This document shows, piece after piece, positions 1 through 9,110 of a DNA stretch of 64,000 nucleotides (positions within the stretch are counted from its first letter, which is position 1; each line of letters opens with the position of its first letter). A program made the translations under genes and the position numbers. The stretch is from Streptomyces albus subsp. albus (GTDB lineage Bacteria > Actinomycetota > Actinomycetes > Streptomycetales > Streptomycetaceae), in the NCBI RefSeq assembly GCF_000725885.1, contig NZ_JODR01000013.1, forward strand, positions 1 to 64,000. Direction: 5' to 3'. A model generated the notes under the pieces. The model did not search any database, was not told where the DNA came from, and was given only the letters and a program-made list of their open reading frames with translations.

Positions 1-50
1 AACTTCTTACGCCCCTGCGGAGCCCGGTCCGCTCGGATCTCGAAATCCAT
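1..50 (-). CDS. IS30-family transposase, N-terminal fragment
   Basis: Reading the minus strand from ATG at 50-48 gives a start of MDFEIRADRAPQGRKK. From memory this matches the opening residues of Streptomyces IS30-family DDE transposases, which continue with a helix-turn-helix that binds the element ends. Only 16 residues are in the window, so the catalytic DDE core is not visible. The identification rests on this short stretch and on the IS-like DNA next to it. Confidence 0.55.
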   Translation of the reverse strand, partial: MDFEIRADRAPQGRKK

Positions 51-90
51 CGCACCCCTTGAGCTGGGGTGTTGCGACGACTACTAGAAC
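1..90 (-). mobile_element. Left-hand end of an IS30-type insertion sequence (cut by window edge)
   Basis: The first 50 bases encode, on the minus strand, the N-terminus of what I recognise as an IS30-family transposase. The following ~40 bases (GC-poorer, containing GTTGCGACGACTACTAGAAC) look like the non-coding tip with the terminal inverted repeat. The outer boundary is estimated. The other end and the target duplication lie outside the window, so neither completeness nor activity can be judged. Confidence 0.55.
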
Positions 91-142
91 CTAAGGTGGC
101 CGTTGGGCCCCAGGGCCGTGGGGCCGCCGTGCGGGGCCGCCG

Positions 143-562
143 TCATCCGCCGCCCCGCGCGGTGGTGCCGGGCCGGGGGCCGAGGTTGTGCAGGATCGTC
201 TTGTGCAGGGCCGCGTGCAGCAGCGGTGCGGGGGTGAGGGAGGCGGCCGGGGTGCACGGTACGGCCCAGTGCGGGCCCGGCGGGTGCAGGCGGCTGCTGG
301 GCGGTACGGTCACCCAGCTCGCGGTGGAGAGCACCTGCACGGCGGCGAACTCGTTGAACGACCAGTCGCGGGCGCTGCCCGGTTCGATGAGCCAGTAGAG
401 CCTGCTGCCGTACGGGTCGCGGATGACGGCACCGGACGAGCCGCCGAGCCGGGACAGCACGTCCTCGCCCAGGTAGGCGGGCACCCGGACGGCGTCCCAC
501 CATTCCCCCGCGGGTAACAGCACGGCATCCAGGCCCTTCGGCAGCGGCCACCATACGGTCAC
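143..562 (-). CDS. Small conserved hypothetical protein (139 aa)
   Basis: Function is not known to me. I chose the GTG at 562 because CACAGGAGAAGCC gives a strong ribosome binding site just upstream; an ATG at 655 would add 31 unlikely residues and cross the palindrome at 644-673. The protein begins TVWWPLPKGLDAVLLPAGEW and has further Trp-rich segments (SRLYWLIEPGSARDW). This resembles small proteins often found beside XRE regulators in Streptomyces. It follows an XRE gene on the same strand and may be its partner. No signal peptide or membrane segment is seen. Confidence 0.75.
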   Translation of the reverse strand: MTVWWPLPKGLDAVLLPAGEWWDAVRVPAYLGEDVLSRLGGSSGAVIRDPYGSRLYWLIEPGSARDWSFNEFAAVQVLSTASWVTVPPSSRLHPPGPHWAVPCTPAASLTPAPLLHAALHKTILHNLGPRPGTTARGGG

Positions 563-643
563 GGCTTCTCCTGTGCTCTCGCGCGTCGTCGGCGTGTGAG
601 GCGCTTTCTTCTCGACGCGCTCAGCGTGCCGACCGCACAAGCG

Positions 644-673
644 GCAAAGTGTCACCGATGAGTGACACTTTGC
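644..673. promoter_or_regulatory. Perfect 12-bp inverted repeat between XRE gene and its neighbour
   Basis: Arms GCAAAGTGTCAC and GTGACACTTTGC flank a 6-base loop (CGATGA). It lies in the 147-bp gap upstream of the 562 start. The arms are moderately AT-rich and there is no T-tract on the minus-strand side, so an operator is more likely than a terminator. It could be bound by the XRE protein encoded at 710-1996, but that is inference. Confidence 0.6.
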
Positions 674-709
674 TTGCTTTCTGTAGTCGTTCCGCCCAAG
701 GCCGCCGCC

Positions 710-1996
710 TCACAGGCCGAGCCAGGCCGCCAGGCTGTCCAGGGTGTCGGGGGTGCGGCGGCGCTGGGCGACCAGTCCGTTGATGGTTTCGCGGGCGCCC
801 GGGTGGTAGCGGGTCTGTTCGGGGGCCAGTTTCCGTGCCGTCATCACCGACTCCAGTGCGGCGTCGCACCGCCCGGTCTCCATCTCGGCGCGGGCCCGGT
901 CCACGTAGAAGTGGGCGCGGCGGGACATCGGCCAGCCGTGCGGGAGGCGGACCTGGTGCGCCTTGTCGAGCGCGGCACCGTAGCGCCGCAGCTCCACCTG
1001 GGCCGACACCTCGTGGACGGCGACGTTGGCGGGGCCGAAGCTCAGCCAGTGGACGCGGCCGGCCTCGCCGGTGCGTTCGGCGACTGCGGCGGCCTCGTGC
1101 AGATGGGTGCGCACGGCGTCGGCGTCGTGGGCGCGGGCCGCGATGACGCCGGCGCCCAGGTGCAGTTGGCCGCGTACGGCGAGGGCGGCGCGGGCCTCCC
1201 GTTCGCCGCGGTCGGCGCGCTGGAGGGCCCGGTGGCCGGCGTCGATGAGGCGCAGCCCGATGGTGTGCTCGCCCTCGCGGAAGTAGGTGAGGGCGCGCAT
1301 GTACTGGCGGACGGCGGCCAGTTGCGGGTCGGAGCCGCGTTCGGCGGCCCAGCCGAGCCGGTCGAGAGCGATGGTCGCCAGGTCGTAGAAGCCGAGTTTG
1401 GTGGCGATGTCGTGCGCCGTGCGGTAGGCGGAGCCGAGTGTCTGCCACAGCTGGGTGCTGGGCCTGCTGTGTGCGGCGGCGGTGACCTCCGCGATGAACG
1501 CGGGCAGCGCGTGCGCGGCCTTGCTCAGCTGGGTGGCGCGCACCATCCGGCACAGGTCGTCGGCCTGGACGGCGAGTTCGGCCGGGCTGCGGGGCGCCGC
1601 CGCCCCGGAGTCGTGGCCGGCGACGGGGCCGCCGGGAGGCCGCTGCCCCGCGGTGCGGCCGGCGGGGGGTGTGTATCCGTCGTCGAGGTCGTACAGGTCG
1701 AGCGCCTCGCGGATGGGGCGGATGAGCGCGGCGAGTTTGTCCTGCTGGAGCTCGGTGACGTACGGCTGGCCGGTCAGCACCGTCACATCGATCCGCAGGA
1801 CTCTGGCGACCGCGGAGATCAGGTCGGGCGATGCGTTCTTGCGGCCTTCCTCGACCTGCCGTAACAGGCTGTAGGAGTAGGGGATCCTGGCGGCCAGCCC
1901 GCGCTGGGTCAGCCCGGCCAGTTTGCGTTGGTGGGCGATGCGGACGCCCGCGTGTTCTTCCTTCTGCCCGCGCATCCGCGACTCCGTTCCGCTCAT
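710..1996 (-). CDS. XRE-family transcriptional regulator with TPR-like C-terminal region
   Basis: Residues ~15-75 form an XRE/Cro-type helix-turn-helix (IAHQRKLAGLTQRGLAARI then SYSLLRQVEEGRKNASPDLI). The remaining ~350 residues are Ala/Leu/Arg-rich helical repeats of the kind seen in Streptomyces XRE-TPR regulators. The start was taken at ATG 1996; an upstream GTG at 2029 and ATG 1975 are alternatives, and none has a strong ribosome binding site. It lies upstream of the 143-562 gene on the same strand, separated by the 644-673 palindrome. Ligand and targets are unknown. Confidence 0.8.
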   Translation of the reverse strand: MSGTESRMRGQKEEHAGVRIAHQRKLAGLTQRGLAARIPYSYSLLRQVEEGRKNASPDLISAVARVLRIDVTVLTGQPYVTELQQDKLAALIRPIREALDLYDLDDGYTPPAGRTAGQRPPGGPVAGHDSGAAAPRSPAELAVQADDLCRMVRATQLSKAAHALPAFIAEVTAAAHSRPSTQLWQTLGSAYRTAHDIATKLGFYDLATIALDRLGWAAERGSDPQLAAVRQYMRALTYFREGEHTIGLRLIDAGHRALQRADRGEREARAALAVRGQLHLGAGVIAARAHDADAVRTHLHEAAAVAERTGEAGRVHWLSFGPANVAVHEVSAQVELRRYGAALDKAHQVRLPHGWPMSRRAHFYVDRARAEMETGRCDAALESVMTARKLAPEQTRYHPGARETINGLVAQRRRTPDTLDSLAAWLGL

Positions 1997-2161
1997 CGGT
2001 GCCCCGGAACGGTACGCACGGCGCACCACGGCGCAGGCGCCCGGCGGTGAGGACCACCCGAACGTGTCGCGGGGAGTTGCGCGGGAAAGGGGTGGTGTGA
2101 GAAGTGCCGGTGAGGTGCCCCCGGAACGCGAACTCGGCGGTTCCCGTGGTGTGATGCGGCC

Positions 2162-2719
2162 ATGTCCTCACGCGTCCTGTATCTGTTCGCCTGTGCGGCG
2201 CCTCCCGTTCTGCGCGTCGGCGAGGTCGTCGCCGACGCGCAGCGCGCGGGCTGGGACGTGTGCCTGGGGCTCACGCCGACCGCCGCGCGCTGGCTGGAGG
2301 ACCGGCTTCCCGTGCTGGAGCGCCAGTGCGGGTACCCGGTGCGGTCCGCCTACAAGCTGCCGGGCCGGCCCGATGTGTGGCCGCCCGCCACGGTGGCCCT
2401 GGTGGCGCCCGCCACCTTCAACACCGTCAACCAGTGGGCGCTCGGTATCACGGACAAGTTCGTCGTCGGGTTCGCGGCCGAGGCGATCGGCAAGGGCATA
2501 CCGCTGGTGACGATGCCGTGCGTGAACGCGGCCTACGCCCGCCACCCCCAGTTCGCCCGCTCCTTGGAGGTGCTGCGGCAGGCGGGGGTGCGGGTGCTGT
2601 ACGGGGAGGGCGGTTTCGTCCCCAACCCGCCGGGCGAGGGCCGCCCCGGCGCGTTCCCCTGGGAGCTGGCGCTGGCCGCGGCGGACGAGGCCGCCCCGGC
2701 CCGCGGCGTGGCGGGGTGA
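2162..2719 (+). CDS. Flavoprotein family protein (PPC decarboxylase-like fold)
   Basis: A 185-residue protein of the flavoprotein family that includes phosphopantothenoylcysteine decarboxylase and FMN-dependent decarboxylases. It opens with a Rossmann-like strand (SRVLYLFACAAPP). It also has the family's middle region VALVAPATFNTVNQWALGI with the conserved APATxNT signature for FMN and substrate contacts, and a conserved MPCVN segment. The cytoplasmic substrate is unknown. It stands alone between divergent regulators. A true coenzyme A role is unlikely because the CoaB synthase half is missing and the protein is shorter than Dfp. Confidence 0.8.
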   Translation: MSSRVLYLFACAAPPVLRVGEVVADAQRAGWDVCLGLTPTAARWLEDRLPVLERQCGYPVRSAYKLPGRPDVWPPATVALVAPATFNTVNQWALGITDKFVVGFAAEAIGKGIPLVTMPCVNAAYARHPQFARSLEVLRQAGVRVLYGEGGFVPNPPGEGRPGAFPWELALAAADEAAPARGVAG

Positions 2720-2951
2720 CACGGTGACGGGGCCGGGCGCGGGGAGACGGGCGGCGGGCTGACGCGGCGGCGGTCGCCCGGCCCAGGCCCACGGCCGCGG
2801 GCACCCCGACGGCGGTCGTACGACCAAGGGCCGAGCCGCCGGGCGAAATTCCGGGCCGGGGGCGGTTCGTTGTGCAGGGTGACGGTTGCAGCACGCAGCG
2901 CACCGGATTCCGCCGGGCGCGCCGCACCGATCCGAGCCCAGGGAGGCTGTC

Positions 2952-3347
2952 GTGCCCGTCCAGCTCAACCACACCATCGTGTACGCCGGTGACCAGCAGC
3001 GGTCCGCGGAGTTCTACGCCCGGCTGCTGGGACTGACGGTGCAGCCCCGCTTCGGCCCGTTCCTGCCGGTCACCACCGCCAACGGCGTCACCCTCGACTT
3101 CGCCGAGGCGGGCGAGGGGCCGGTCGCTCCGCAGCACTACGCGTTCCTCGTCACCGAGGAGGAGTTCGACGCGATCCTCGGCCGCATCGAGGAAGCGGGC
3201 CTGACCCACTACGCCGATCCCCACCTCCGGCGGGCCGGGGAGATCAACCACAACGACGGGGGCCGCGGGGTGTACTGGCAGGACCCGGACGGTCACGTCC
3301 TGGAGATCATCACCCGGCCCTACGGTTCGGCGGGGCGCACGGGCTGA
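2952..3347 (+). CDS. VOC-family (glyoxalase/bleomycin-resistance fold) protein
   Basis: 131 residues from GTG 2952, preceded by GGGAGG at 2941-2946. It has one vicinal-oxygen-chelate domain: an N-terminal HTIVYAGDQQRSAEFYARLL half and a C-terminal GVYWQDPDGHVLEI half. The terminal Glu in HVLEIIT is the usual metal ligand. These proteins act as glyoxalases, isomerases, dioxygenases or drug-binding proteins, and nothing in the neighbourhood fixes the substrate. Upstream ATG/GTG codons extend the frame to 2886 but lack a ribosome binding site. Confidence 0.85.
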   Translation: MPVQLNHTIVYAGDQQRSAEFYARLLGLTVQPRFGPFLPVTTANGVTLDFAEAGEGPVAPQHYAFLVTEEEFDAILGRIEEAGLTHYADPHLRRAGEINHNDGGRGVYWQDPDGHVLEIITRPYGSAGRTG

Positions 3348-3417
3348 TCCCGTGCCGGGCGGACGCACGGGCACCCGCCGGGCCCCGGCACACCGTGCGG
3401 CGGTCCGGCGGGTGGCG

Positions 3418-5946
3418 TCAGTCCTGGCTGTCCTCGGCCCCGCGCTCGTCGGGGCAGGGGGTGCCGCGCGGCAGTTTGTAGGGGGCGGCGATGCGGTAGA
3501 CGCCGGCGCGCGGCGCGTCCAGCACCGTCCAGGTGTCCAGCACCGGCTCGTCCTTGCCCTCCGGCGGCGGGCCGCCGAAGGTCGGTTCGGCCTCCCGCAG
3601 GCAGCCGTTGACGTTCTCGTCGTCGCGGTCCGGCGGCGCCACCCGGTCGCCGTCCGCGTCGACCAGCCCCAGCCACGGCGAGTACGGCACCCGCACCAGC
3701 ACCCGGCCGCTCTTGCCGACCCGCACCGTGACGGACTCCGCGTCGGCGCGCTCGACCGTGGCGGAGGCGCCCACCAGCGGTACGGCGTCCTTGACGCGGA
3801 AGAGCCGCCAGCTGCTGTCGGACCAGATCTCCTCCAGATACGGCTGCCCCTGCCCCACCAGTCTGGCCTCCGCGACGCCACCGGCGATGTCGGGCGGGTC
3901 GGCGGGCAGGACGACGTAGTGGACCGCCCAACGGCGCAGCCACGCGTGGTAGCGCTCGGGGCTGAGGTCCTCCTCGTAGAAGAGGGGGTTGCGCTCCAGG
4001 TCGGCCTGCCGGTTCCAGCCGCGGGCCAGGTTCACGTACGGCGCCAGCGCCGAGGCCTCGCGGTGGCTGTTGACCGGCACCACCTCGACCCTCGCCCGGT
4101 CGGCGTGCACCTTCCGGAGCTGCTGCACCAGCGGTTTCAGCTCCCGGTTCCAGTCGGTGTCGGGGGTCGTGTGCAGGACGTCCCAGGTGGGCTTGGCGAC
4201 CTGCCAGCCCATCGTCACCACCAGTGCCAGCACCATGGCCAGCCCCTTGCGGGACTTCCACGCGGCCGGGTTCCGGCCCACCACCAGGGGCGCCGCCGCC
4301 AGCAGCGCCACCGCGGCGAACAGCAGCCCGAGCCGTTCGACGTTGGAGCCGACCTGCGAGGGGATCGCCCAGGTCAGCACGATGCCCAGCGCGTAGATGG
4401 CGCCGCCCACCCGCACGGCCGTCCAGCTCCTGGGCACCAGCAGGGTCACCGCGACCGCGCCCAGCACCGGGAAGATCAGCGACACGAACGGCATCGGCTG
4501 CACCCCGGTGAACGGGAACAGCAGCGCCGAGCAGGCCACCACCAGCGGCGGCGGCACCGCGACGGCGAACATCGCGGCGGGCCGCCGGGCCAGCAGCAGC
4601 GAGGCCGCGACGACCTCCAGGAACAGTCCGGCGACCGGACTGGCCGCGGTCGCCAGCGCGGCCAGCAGTATGGCGAGCACCGCCCGCAGCCAGCGTGCCG
4701 TCCGGCTGGCCCGGCCGCCGCGCCAGCGCGCCGGCCACGTCCACACGACGGCGACCGCACCCAGCCCGAAGAAGATGCCCAGCGCGAAGGTGACCCGCCC
4801 CGAGGCGGCGTTGCACACCAGCGCGAACGCACCCCACAAGGACGGCACCAGCGGGTGGGGCACGGTCCGTGCGAGCAGCAGCGCCAGCAGTCCCGCCGAG
4901 AGCACCCCGGCCAGTATCAGCGTCGAGCGGACGCCGAGGACGGCCATCAGATAGGGCGAGATGACGCTGTAGGAGACGGGGTGCATCCCCCCGTACCAGG
5001 CGAGGTTGTACGCGGAGCCGGGGTGCTCCCCCGCGAACTCCGCCCAGGCGTCCTGCGCCGCCAGGTCGCCGCCGCCGCTGGCGAGGAACCACAGCCACAG
5101 CAGGTGCAGCACGGCTGCCGCGGCCGTTGCGGCGCCGACGACGAACAGCGGCCGGGACCGCGCCTCGCCGATCCGCCGCCACCACGGCACCGCCTCCGGC
5201 GACCGGGTCCCGGCCGCCGCGCCCGCACCCGGCAGCCCGGGCACCGGCTCCCCGGCGGCCTGGGCGATACCGGCGTCCTTGTCGGTTCCAGCAGTCCCCA
5301 CGGCCGCACGGACGCCGCCGGCCTCACCGGCCTCGCGGGCCCTGCTCGTGGCATGGCCCCCGACGGCCTCCGTCACCCCGGCAGTACCGGCAGCCGCCGC
5401 CGCGGCACTGCCCTCGACAAGATCGGCCACCGCACCGCCCCCGGCGACACCCGCAGTCGCACGAGCCCCGGCAGCCCCCGCAGACGTTGCAGCCGCGGTG
5501 GCGCCCGCGGACATACCCGCCGCGGTGGCGCCCGAAGCCGTGGAGCGGTCCGCCGCGGGAGCGCCGGCGTCGGGCGGTCCGGCGGTGTCCGTGTCCCCGC
5601 GCGCCCCGTCGGCCTCCGTCGTCGTACGAGGCCCGGCGGTCCCGTCCGTGGCGGAGGCCGGGTCCGGTCGCAGGGGCTCACCGGCCGGCTGCCCGCCGGC
5701 ACCGTCGATACCGGTGCCGGCGGGTGCCTTGTGCGTACCGGGGGTACGGGAGTTCTCCGCCCCGCCGTCCTCGCGGACAGGGGACGGCGGGGCGGCGTCC
5801 TCCGCAGGCGCCCGCTGGGGGCGCTGGCCGGGGACGGGTGTCCGAACGGCGTCCGCGGCGTCCTCCACGCCCGGACGTCCGGCTATGCCACCGGGGCCGG
5901 CGTCGGGGTCCGACTCCGGCGTCCGCGGTGGGTGCACGGTGGCCAT
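3418..5946 (-). CDS. Large polytopic membrane protein with ~250-residue disordered N-terminus
   Basis: 842 residues. Residues 1-~270 are low-complexity Ala/Gly/Thr/Pro sequence with many GTAG and AGAT runs. They are followed by about ten hydrophobic segments between ~275 and ~600 and by a soluble C-terminal domain that includes YVVLPADPPDIAG. The motif DAWAEFAGEHPGSAYN followed by YGGMHPVSYSVISPYL at the start of the membrane region resembles actinobacterial GT-C-like or 6-pyruvoyl-tetrahydropterin-synthase-related membrane proteins, often mislabelled as transporters. ATG 5946 has a good ribosome binding site (GGGGGAAGAG). Function is unknown; an envelope role is plausible. Confidence 0.7.
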   Translation of the reverse strand: MATVHPPRTPESDPDAGPGGIAGRPGVEDAADAVRTPVPGQRPQRAPAEDAAPPSPVREDGGAENSRTPGTHKAPAGTGIDGAGGQPAGEPLRPDPASATDGTAGPRTTTEADGARGDTDTAGPPDAGAPAADRSTASGATAAGMSAGATAAATSAGAAGARATAGVAGGGAVADLVEGSAAAAAAGTAGVTEAVGGHATSRAREAGEAGGVRAAVGTAGTDKDAGIAQAAGEPVPGLPGAGAAAGTRSPEAVPWWRRIGEARSRPLFVVGAATAAAAVLHLLWLWFLASGGGDLAAQDAWAEFAGEHPGSAYNLAWYGGMHPVSYSVISPYLMAVLGVRSTLILAGVLSAGLLALLLARTVPHPLVPSLWGAFALVCNAASGRVTFALGIFFGLGAVAVVWTWPARWRGGRASRTARWLRAVLAILLAALATAASPVAGLFLEVVAASLLLARRPAAMFAVAVPPPLVVACSALLFPFTGVQPMPFVSLIFPVLGAVAVTLLVPRSWTAVRVGGAIYALGIVLTWAIPSQVGSNVERLGLLFAAVALLAAAPLVVGRNPAAWKSRKGLAMVLALVVTMGWQVAKPTWDVLHTTPDTDWNRELKPLVQQLRKVHADRARVEVVPVNSHREASALAPYVNLARGWNRQADLERNPLFYEEDLSPERYHAWLRRWAVHYVVLPADPPDIAGGVAEARLVGQGQPYLEEIWSDSSWRLFRVKDAVPLVGASATVERADAESVTVRVGKSGRVLVRVPYSPWLGLVDADGDRVAPPDRDDENVNGCLREAEPTFGGPPPEGKDEPVLDTWTVLDAPRAGVYRIAAPYKLPRGTPCPDERGAEDSQD

Positions 5947-6134
5947 CGCGTCTCTTCCCCCGTCCTCCCCGTACGGCTGTGCGGCTCAGATCCGCTTGAC
6001 GTTACCGGACGCCGCCCGCGCCCTCGGCCGCCGCCCCACGCGCTCCCCGGATTTCCGCCACGGGGAGCGCGGGGCGCGCGGGCGGGTGCGGCCTGCCGGA
6101 CCGGAACAGGGGACGCGGCCGGGCCCGGAAAGGT

Positions 6135-8915
6135 TCAGCCCACTCGCGTCAGCTTGTTCCCGAAGCCGGGCTCGGTCAGCTCGTCCTTGACGGCGACGGG
6201 GACGCGCACCTGGCCGGGCCCGTCGCCCGCGGTGAGGGTGCCCACCTTGGTGCCGGGGGCCGCCTCGTGCGGGACGGGCTTGCCGTTGCCGGTCAGGGCC
6301 AGCTTCACCTTCAGGCCGGACCAGCCCACGGCGGTCACGTCCTTGGTGGCCACCACGGGCGTGTGGCCGCCGAGCTGGTCGTCCACGTAGCCGACGACCT
6401 GGCCCTTCTTGACGACCGTCCGGGAGGTGAGGGAGTCCTGGGCGGAGTCGATCAGCTTCTTGCTGTTGGCCAGCACCGTGTCCAGGATGGACGGCTTGTA
6501 CTGGCCCAGCATCGCGCCGACGATCAGCTGCCTGGTGCCGCCGATCTCTTTCTCGGCCGCGAACACCAGGTTGCCGCCCGCCTTGGTGGTGGTGCCGGTC
6601 TTGATGCCGACGACCCCGTCGAGCGGGACGAGCCGGTTCCAGTTGGGCTGGGTCTTGCCGTTGGCGTCCACGTAGTTCGGCTGCCGCACGACCTCGCGGA
6701 AGAGCGGGAACTCCATGACCTTCTTGGCCAGCTTCACCTGGTCCGCGGCGGTGCTGACGGTGGAGGCCGTCAGACCGCTGGGGTCGGTGTAGTGGGTGTT
6801 GGTCATGCCCAGGTCCTTGGCGGCGGCGTTCATCTTCGTCACGAACGCCTTCTCCGAGCCGGCGTCCCAGCGCCCCAGCAGCCGGGCCACGTTGTTCGCG
6901 GAGGCGATCATTATCGCGTTGAGCGCCTCGCGCTGCGAGATCCGCGTACCGGCCTTGACCTTGACCGTCGACTCGTTCTGAGCGCTGAGCCCGGCCTCCT
7001 TCTCGGCCTTCTTGTCGACGGGGATCATCGTGCCCTTGGTGCCCTTCTTGACCGGGTGGTCGCGCAGGACCACATAGGCCGTCATCACCTTGGCCACACT
7101 GGCGATCGGCACCGGCTTCTGCTCGCCGTAGGTGCCGAACGAGCCGAGCCCGTCCACCTCGATCACGGCCTGCCCCTCGGACGGCCAGGGCATCGAGGGC
7201 TTGGCGCCGTCGAAGGTGTAGGTGCTCCTGGCCGTCAGGGAGAGCGTCGGGTCCGGCAGCGGGCGCACCGACTGCACGACGACGAAGATCACCGCGAGCA
7301 GCAGCACCAGCGGCGTCCAGATCTTGACCCGCCGTACGACGGTGCGCATCGGCGTCTCGGGCGGCGGCGGGCTGTTGGTCAGCTGCGCCAGCAGGTCCAG
7401 CGGCTGCGGTTCCTGGCGGGCCGCCTCCGCCTCCGGGGTGCCCGGCATCGGCTGCTGGCGGGTGCGCTCCGCATCGGCCTCGGCCGCACCCTGTGTCTGC
7501 GCGCCGGGGCTGCCCGCGGGGCGCGGCGGGGCCGCGGCCCAGGGGTTGGCGGTGGGCGCCGGCGGGGCGTCAGGCCTGGCCGGCGCGGTGGGGGCGGCGG
7601 CCGTGGGCGGCAGCGTCCGCGCGGGGGTGCGCGGCTCGTCGGCCGAGCGGAGGGGGATGAACTGGCTGGTGCGCTCGGCGTCCGACTCGTCGGCGTCCGG
7701 CTTGCCCTTGCCGGTGTCCGTACCGGCCGGGGCGGCGGTGGCCGTCGCGGCGCGGGGGTCGGGGGTGGCTGAACCCTTTCTCCCGGAGGTTCCCGGCGCA
7801 TCGTCCTTTTCGGACGTACCGGACTTCTCCGGCTGGCCCTTCGCCGTCTTCGCGGACTTGTCCCCGCCCTGCGGCGCGGCGGCCTTGCCCTTGCTCTCCT
7901 TCTTGTCCGCCTCGGCCGGCTTGCCCGCACCGTCCGCCGTGTCCGGCTTCTTCGGTGCGCGGCTGACGTCGGGCGCGCGGAAGACCGCCGTCGGCTGATC
8001 GACGGCGGGCTTCTTCCCGGCAGTGGCCGCCGCGGCACCCTCTCCGGAGGCCGTACCGCGCCCGCCGTCCGCGGGCTCACCCTTGCCGTTCTTGGGTGAA
8101 CCGAAGAACGCCGAGGTCAGGCGCTCGGCCCGGTCGGCAGCAGCCTCCTCGCCGCCCTTCCCGGCGCCGCCTTCACCGCGCCGCACGATGCCGAACATCG
8201 CGGTCGCCGTGTCCGACGAGCCGTTCGATCCGGCGGCGTCGCCCGCCTGCCGGGGGGCGTCCTTCGCGCGGGACGCGTCCGCCGCGCCACTCCGGCCGGC
8301 TTCCTCCGCCGCGTCCGGGGCACCGGCGCCGCGGCCCTCGCCCCCGGCGGGCTTGCCCTCGCCGTCGGAGCCGCCCGTGCGGCCGTTGTCGCCCGCGACC
8401 CAGGCGGCGACGGCGGTCTTCAGCCGCGCGTCACCCTCGTCGGCCCCGTCGGCCTTGCCGCCCGTGCCGCTCTTGTCACCCGCGCTGCCGGCGCCGGTCT
8501 TGCCGGCCTCGTCGGAGTTGCCGGCCCGGCCGCCCTTGCCGCGCGCGTCGGGGCCGTCACCGCCTTTGCCGGTGCCGGTGCTCCTGCCGTGGCCGCCGGT
8601 GCCGCCGCTCTCGTGGGTCGCGCTCCCGTCGGCCTCCGCCGCCTCGTCGGCCCCCTCCGCTGCGTCGGGGCCGCCCGCTTCCTCCCCCGGGGGTGTCGGC
8701 GCGGGAATGCGGGAGGAGCCCTGGGGGTCGGCCGTGGAAGTGCCGCCCTTCTCCGGGGCCGCACCGCTCAACCGTTCGTTTTCGGCCGTCTCGCCGGGGC
8801 GCGCAACCGTGCCCCCGCTCCCCGTCGTCTCCCCCGACGACCTCTCCCGCTCCGACCTGTCGGGGGATTCGCCCGCCACCGATGCCTCCTGATGCTGCTG
8901 CTCGCCGCTCGCCAT
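6135..8915 (-). CDS. D-alanyl-D-alanine carboxypeptidase (class C/PBP5-type) with long cytosolic tail
   Basis: 926 residues from ATG 8915. Residues 1-~520 are a disordered Gly/Ala/Lys/Asp/Glu-rich cytoplasmic tail. One membrane anchor follows (PLVLLLAVIFVVVQSV), then a peptidase S11 domain. The three serine-peptidase motifs are intact: SVAK (nucleophile Ser606), SAN (Ser672) and KTG (Lys772). The enzyme trims the terminal D-Ala of peptidoglycan stem peptides outside the membrane. Most family members are ~400 residues with a cleavable signal; here the anchor is internal, giving a type II membrane topology. It is separated by 189 bp from the membrane protein at 3418-5946, in the same orientation. 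Confidence 0.92.
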   Translation of the reverse strand: MASGEQQHQEASVAGESPDRSERERSSGETTGSGGTVARPGETAENERLSGAAPEKGGTSTADPQGSSRIPAPTPPGEEAGGPDAAEGADEAAEADGSATHESGGTGGHGRSTGTGKGGDGPDARGKGGRAGNSDEAGKTGAGSAGDKSGTGGKADGADEGDARLKTAVAAWVAGDNGRTGGSDGEGKPAGGEGRGAGAPDAAEEAGRSGAADASRAKDAPRQAGDAAGSNGSSDTATAMFGIVRRGEGGAGKGGEEAAADRAERLTSAFFGSPKNGKGEPADGGRGTASGEGAAAATAGKKPAVDQPTAVFRAPDVSRAPKKPDTADGAGKPAEADKKESKGKAAAPQGGDKSAKTAKGQPEKSGTSEKDDAPGTSGRKGSATPDPRAATATAAPAGTDTGKGKPDADESDAERTSQFIPLRSADEPRTPARTLPPTAAAPTAPARPDAPPAPTANPWAAAPPRPAGSPGAQTQGAAEADAERTRQQPMPGTPEAEAARQEPQPLDLLAQLTNSPPPPETPMRTVVRRVKIWTPLVLLLAVIFVVVQSVRPLPDPTLSLTARSTYTFDGAKPSMPWPSEGQAVIEVDGLGSFGTYGEQKPVPIASVAKVMTAYVVLRDHPVKKGTKGTMIPVDKKAEKEAGLSAQNESTVKVKAGTRISQREALNAIMIASANNVARLLGRWDAGSEKAFVTKMNAAAKDLGMTNTHYTDPSGLTASTVSTAADQVKLAKKVMEFPLFREVVRQPNYVDANGKTQPNWNRLVPLDGVVGIKTGTTTKAGGNLVFAAEKEIGGTRQLIVGAMLGQYKPSILDTVLANSKKLIDSAQDSLTSRTVVKKGQVVGYVDDQLGGHTPVVATKDVTAVGWSGLKVKLALTGNGKPVPHEAAPGTKVGTLTAGDGPGQVRVPVAVKDELTEPGFGNKLTRVG

Positions 8916-9110
8916 ACCAGTTAACAGTGTCCCGTGCACCGAGGCCGCCACCGGCGTGACGGCACTCCTCCAGAGGGCGGCTCCAACGGCCTCCCACATC
9001 GGCAGACGAGAACGACATACCTACTGGTTCCCGCCCATAACGTCCAGGCACTCTCGACAGACCAATGTGAGAGGGGTCACCCTGTCATTCATCCACGCGG
9101 GGAGGCATGG

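Noticed and set aside
3352..6390. A 1012-codon plus-strand frame opposite the membrane protein
   Set aside because: His/Arg/Gln/Gly-biased shadow translation; the minus strand encodes membrane segments with a proper start.
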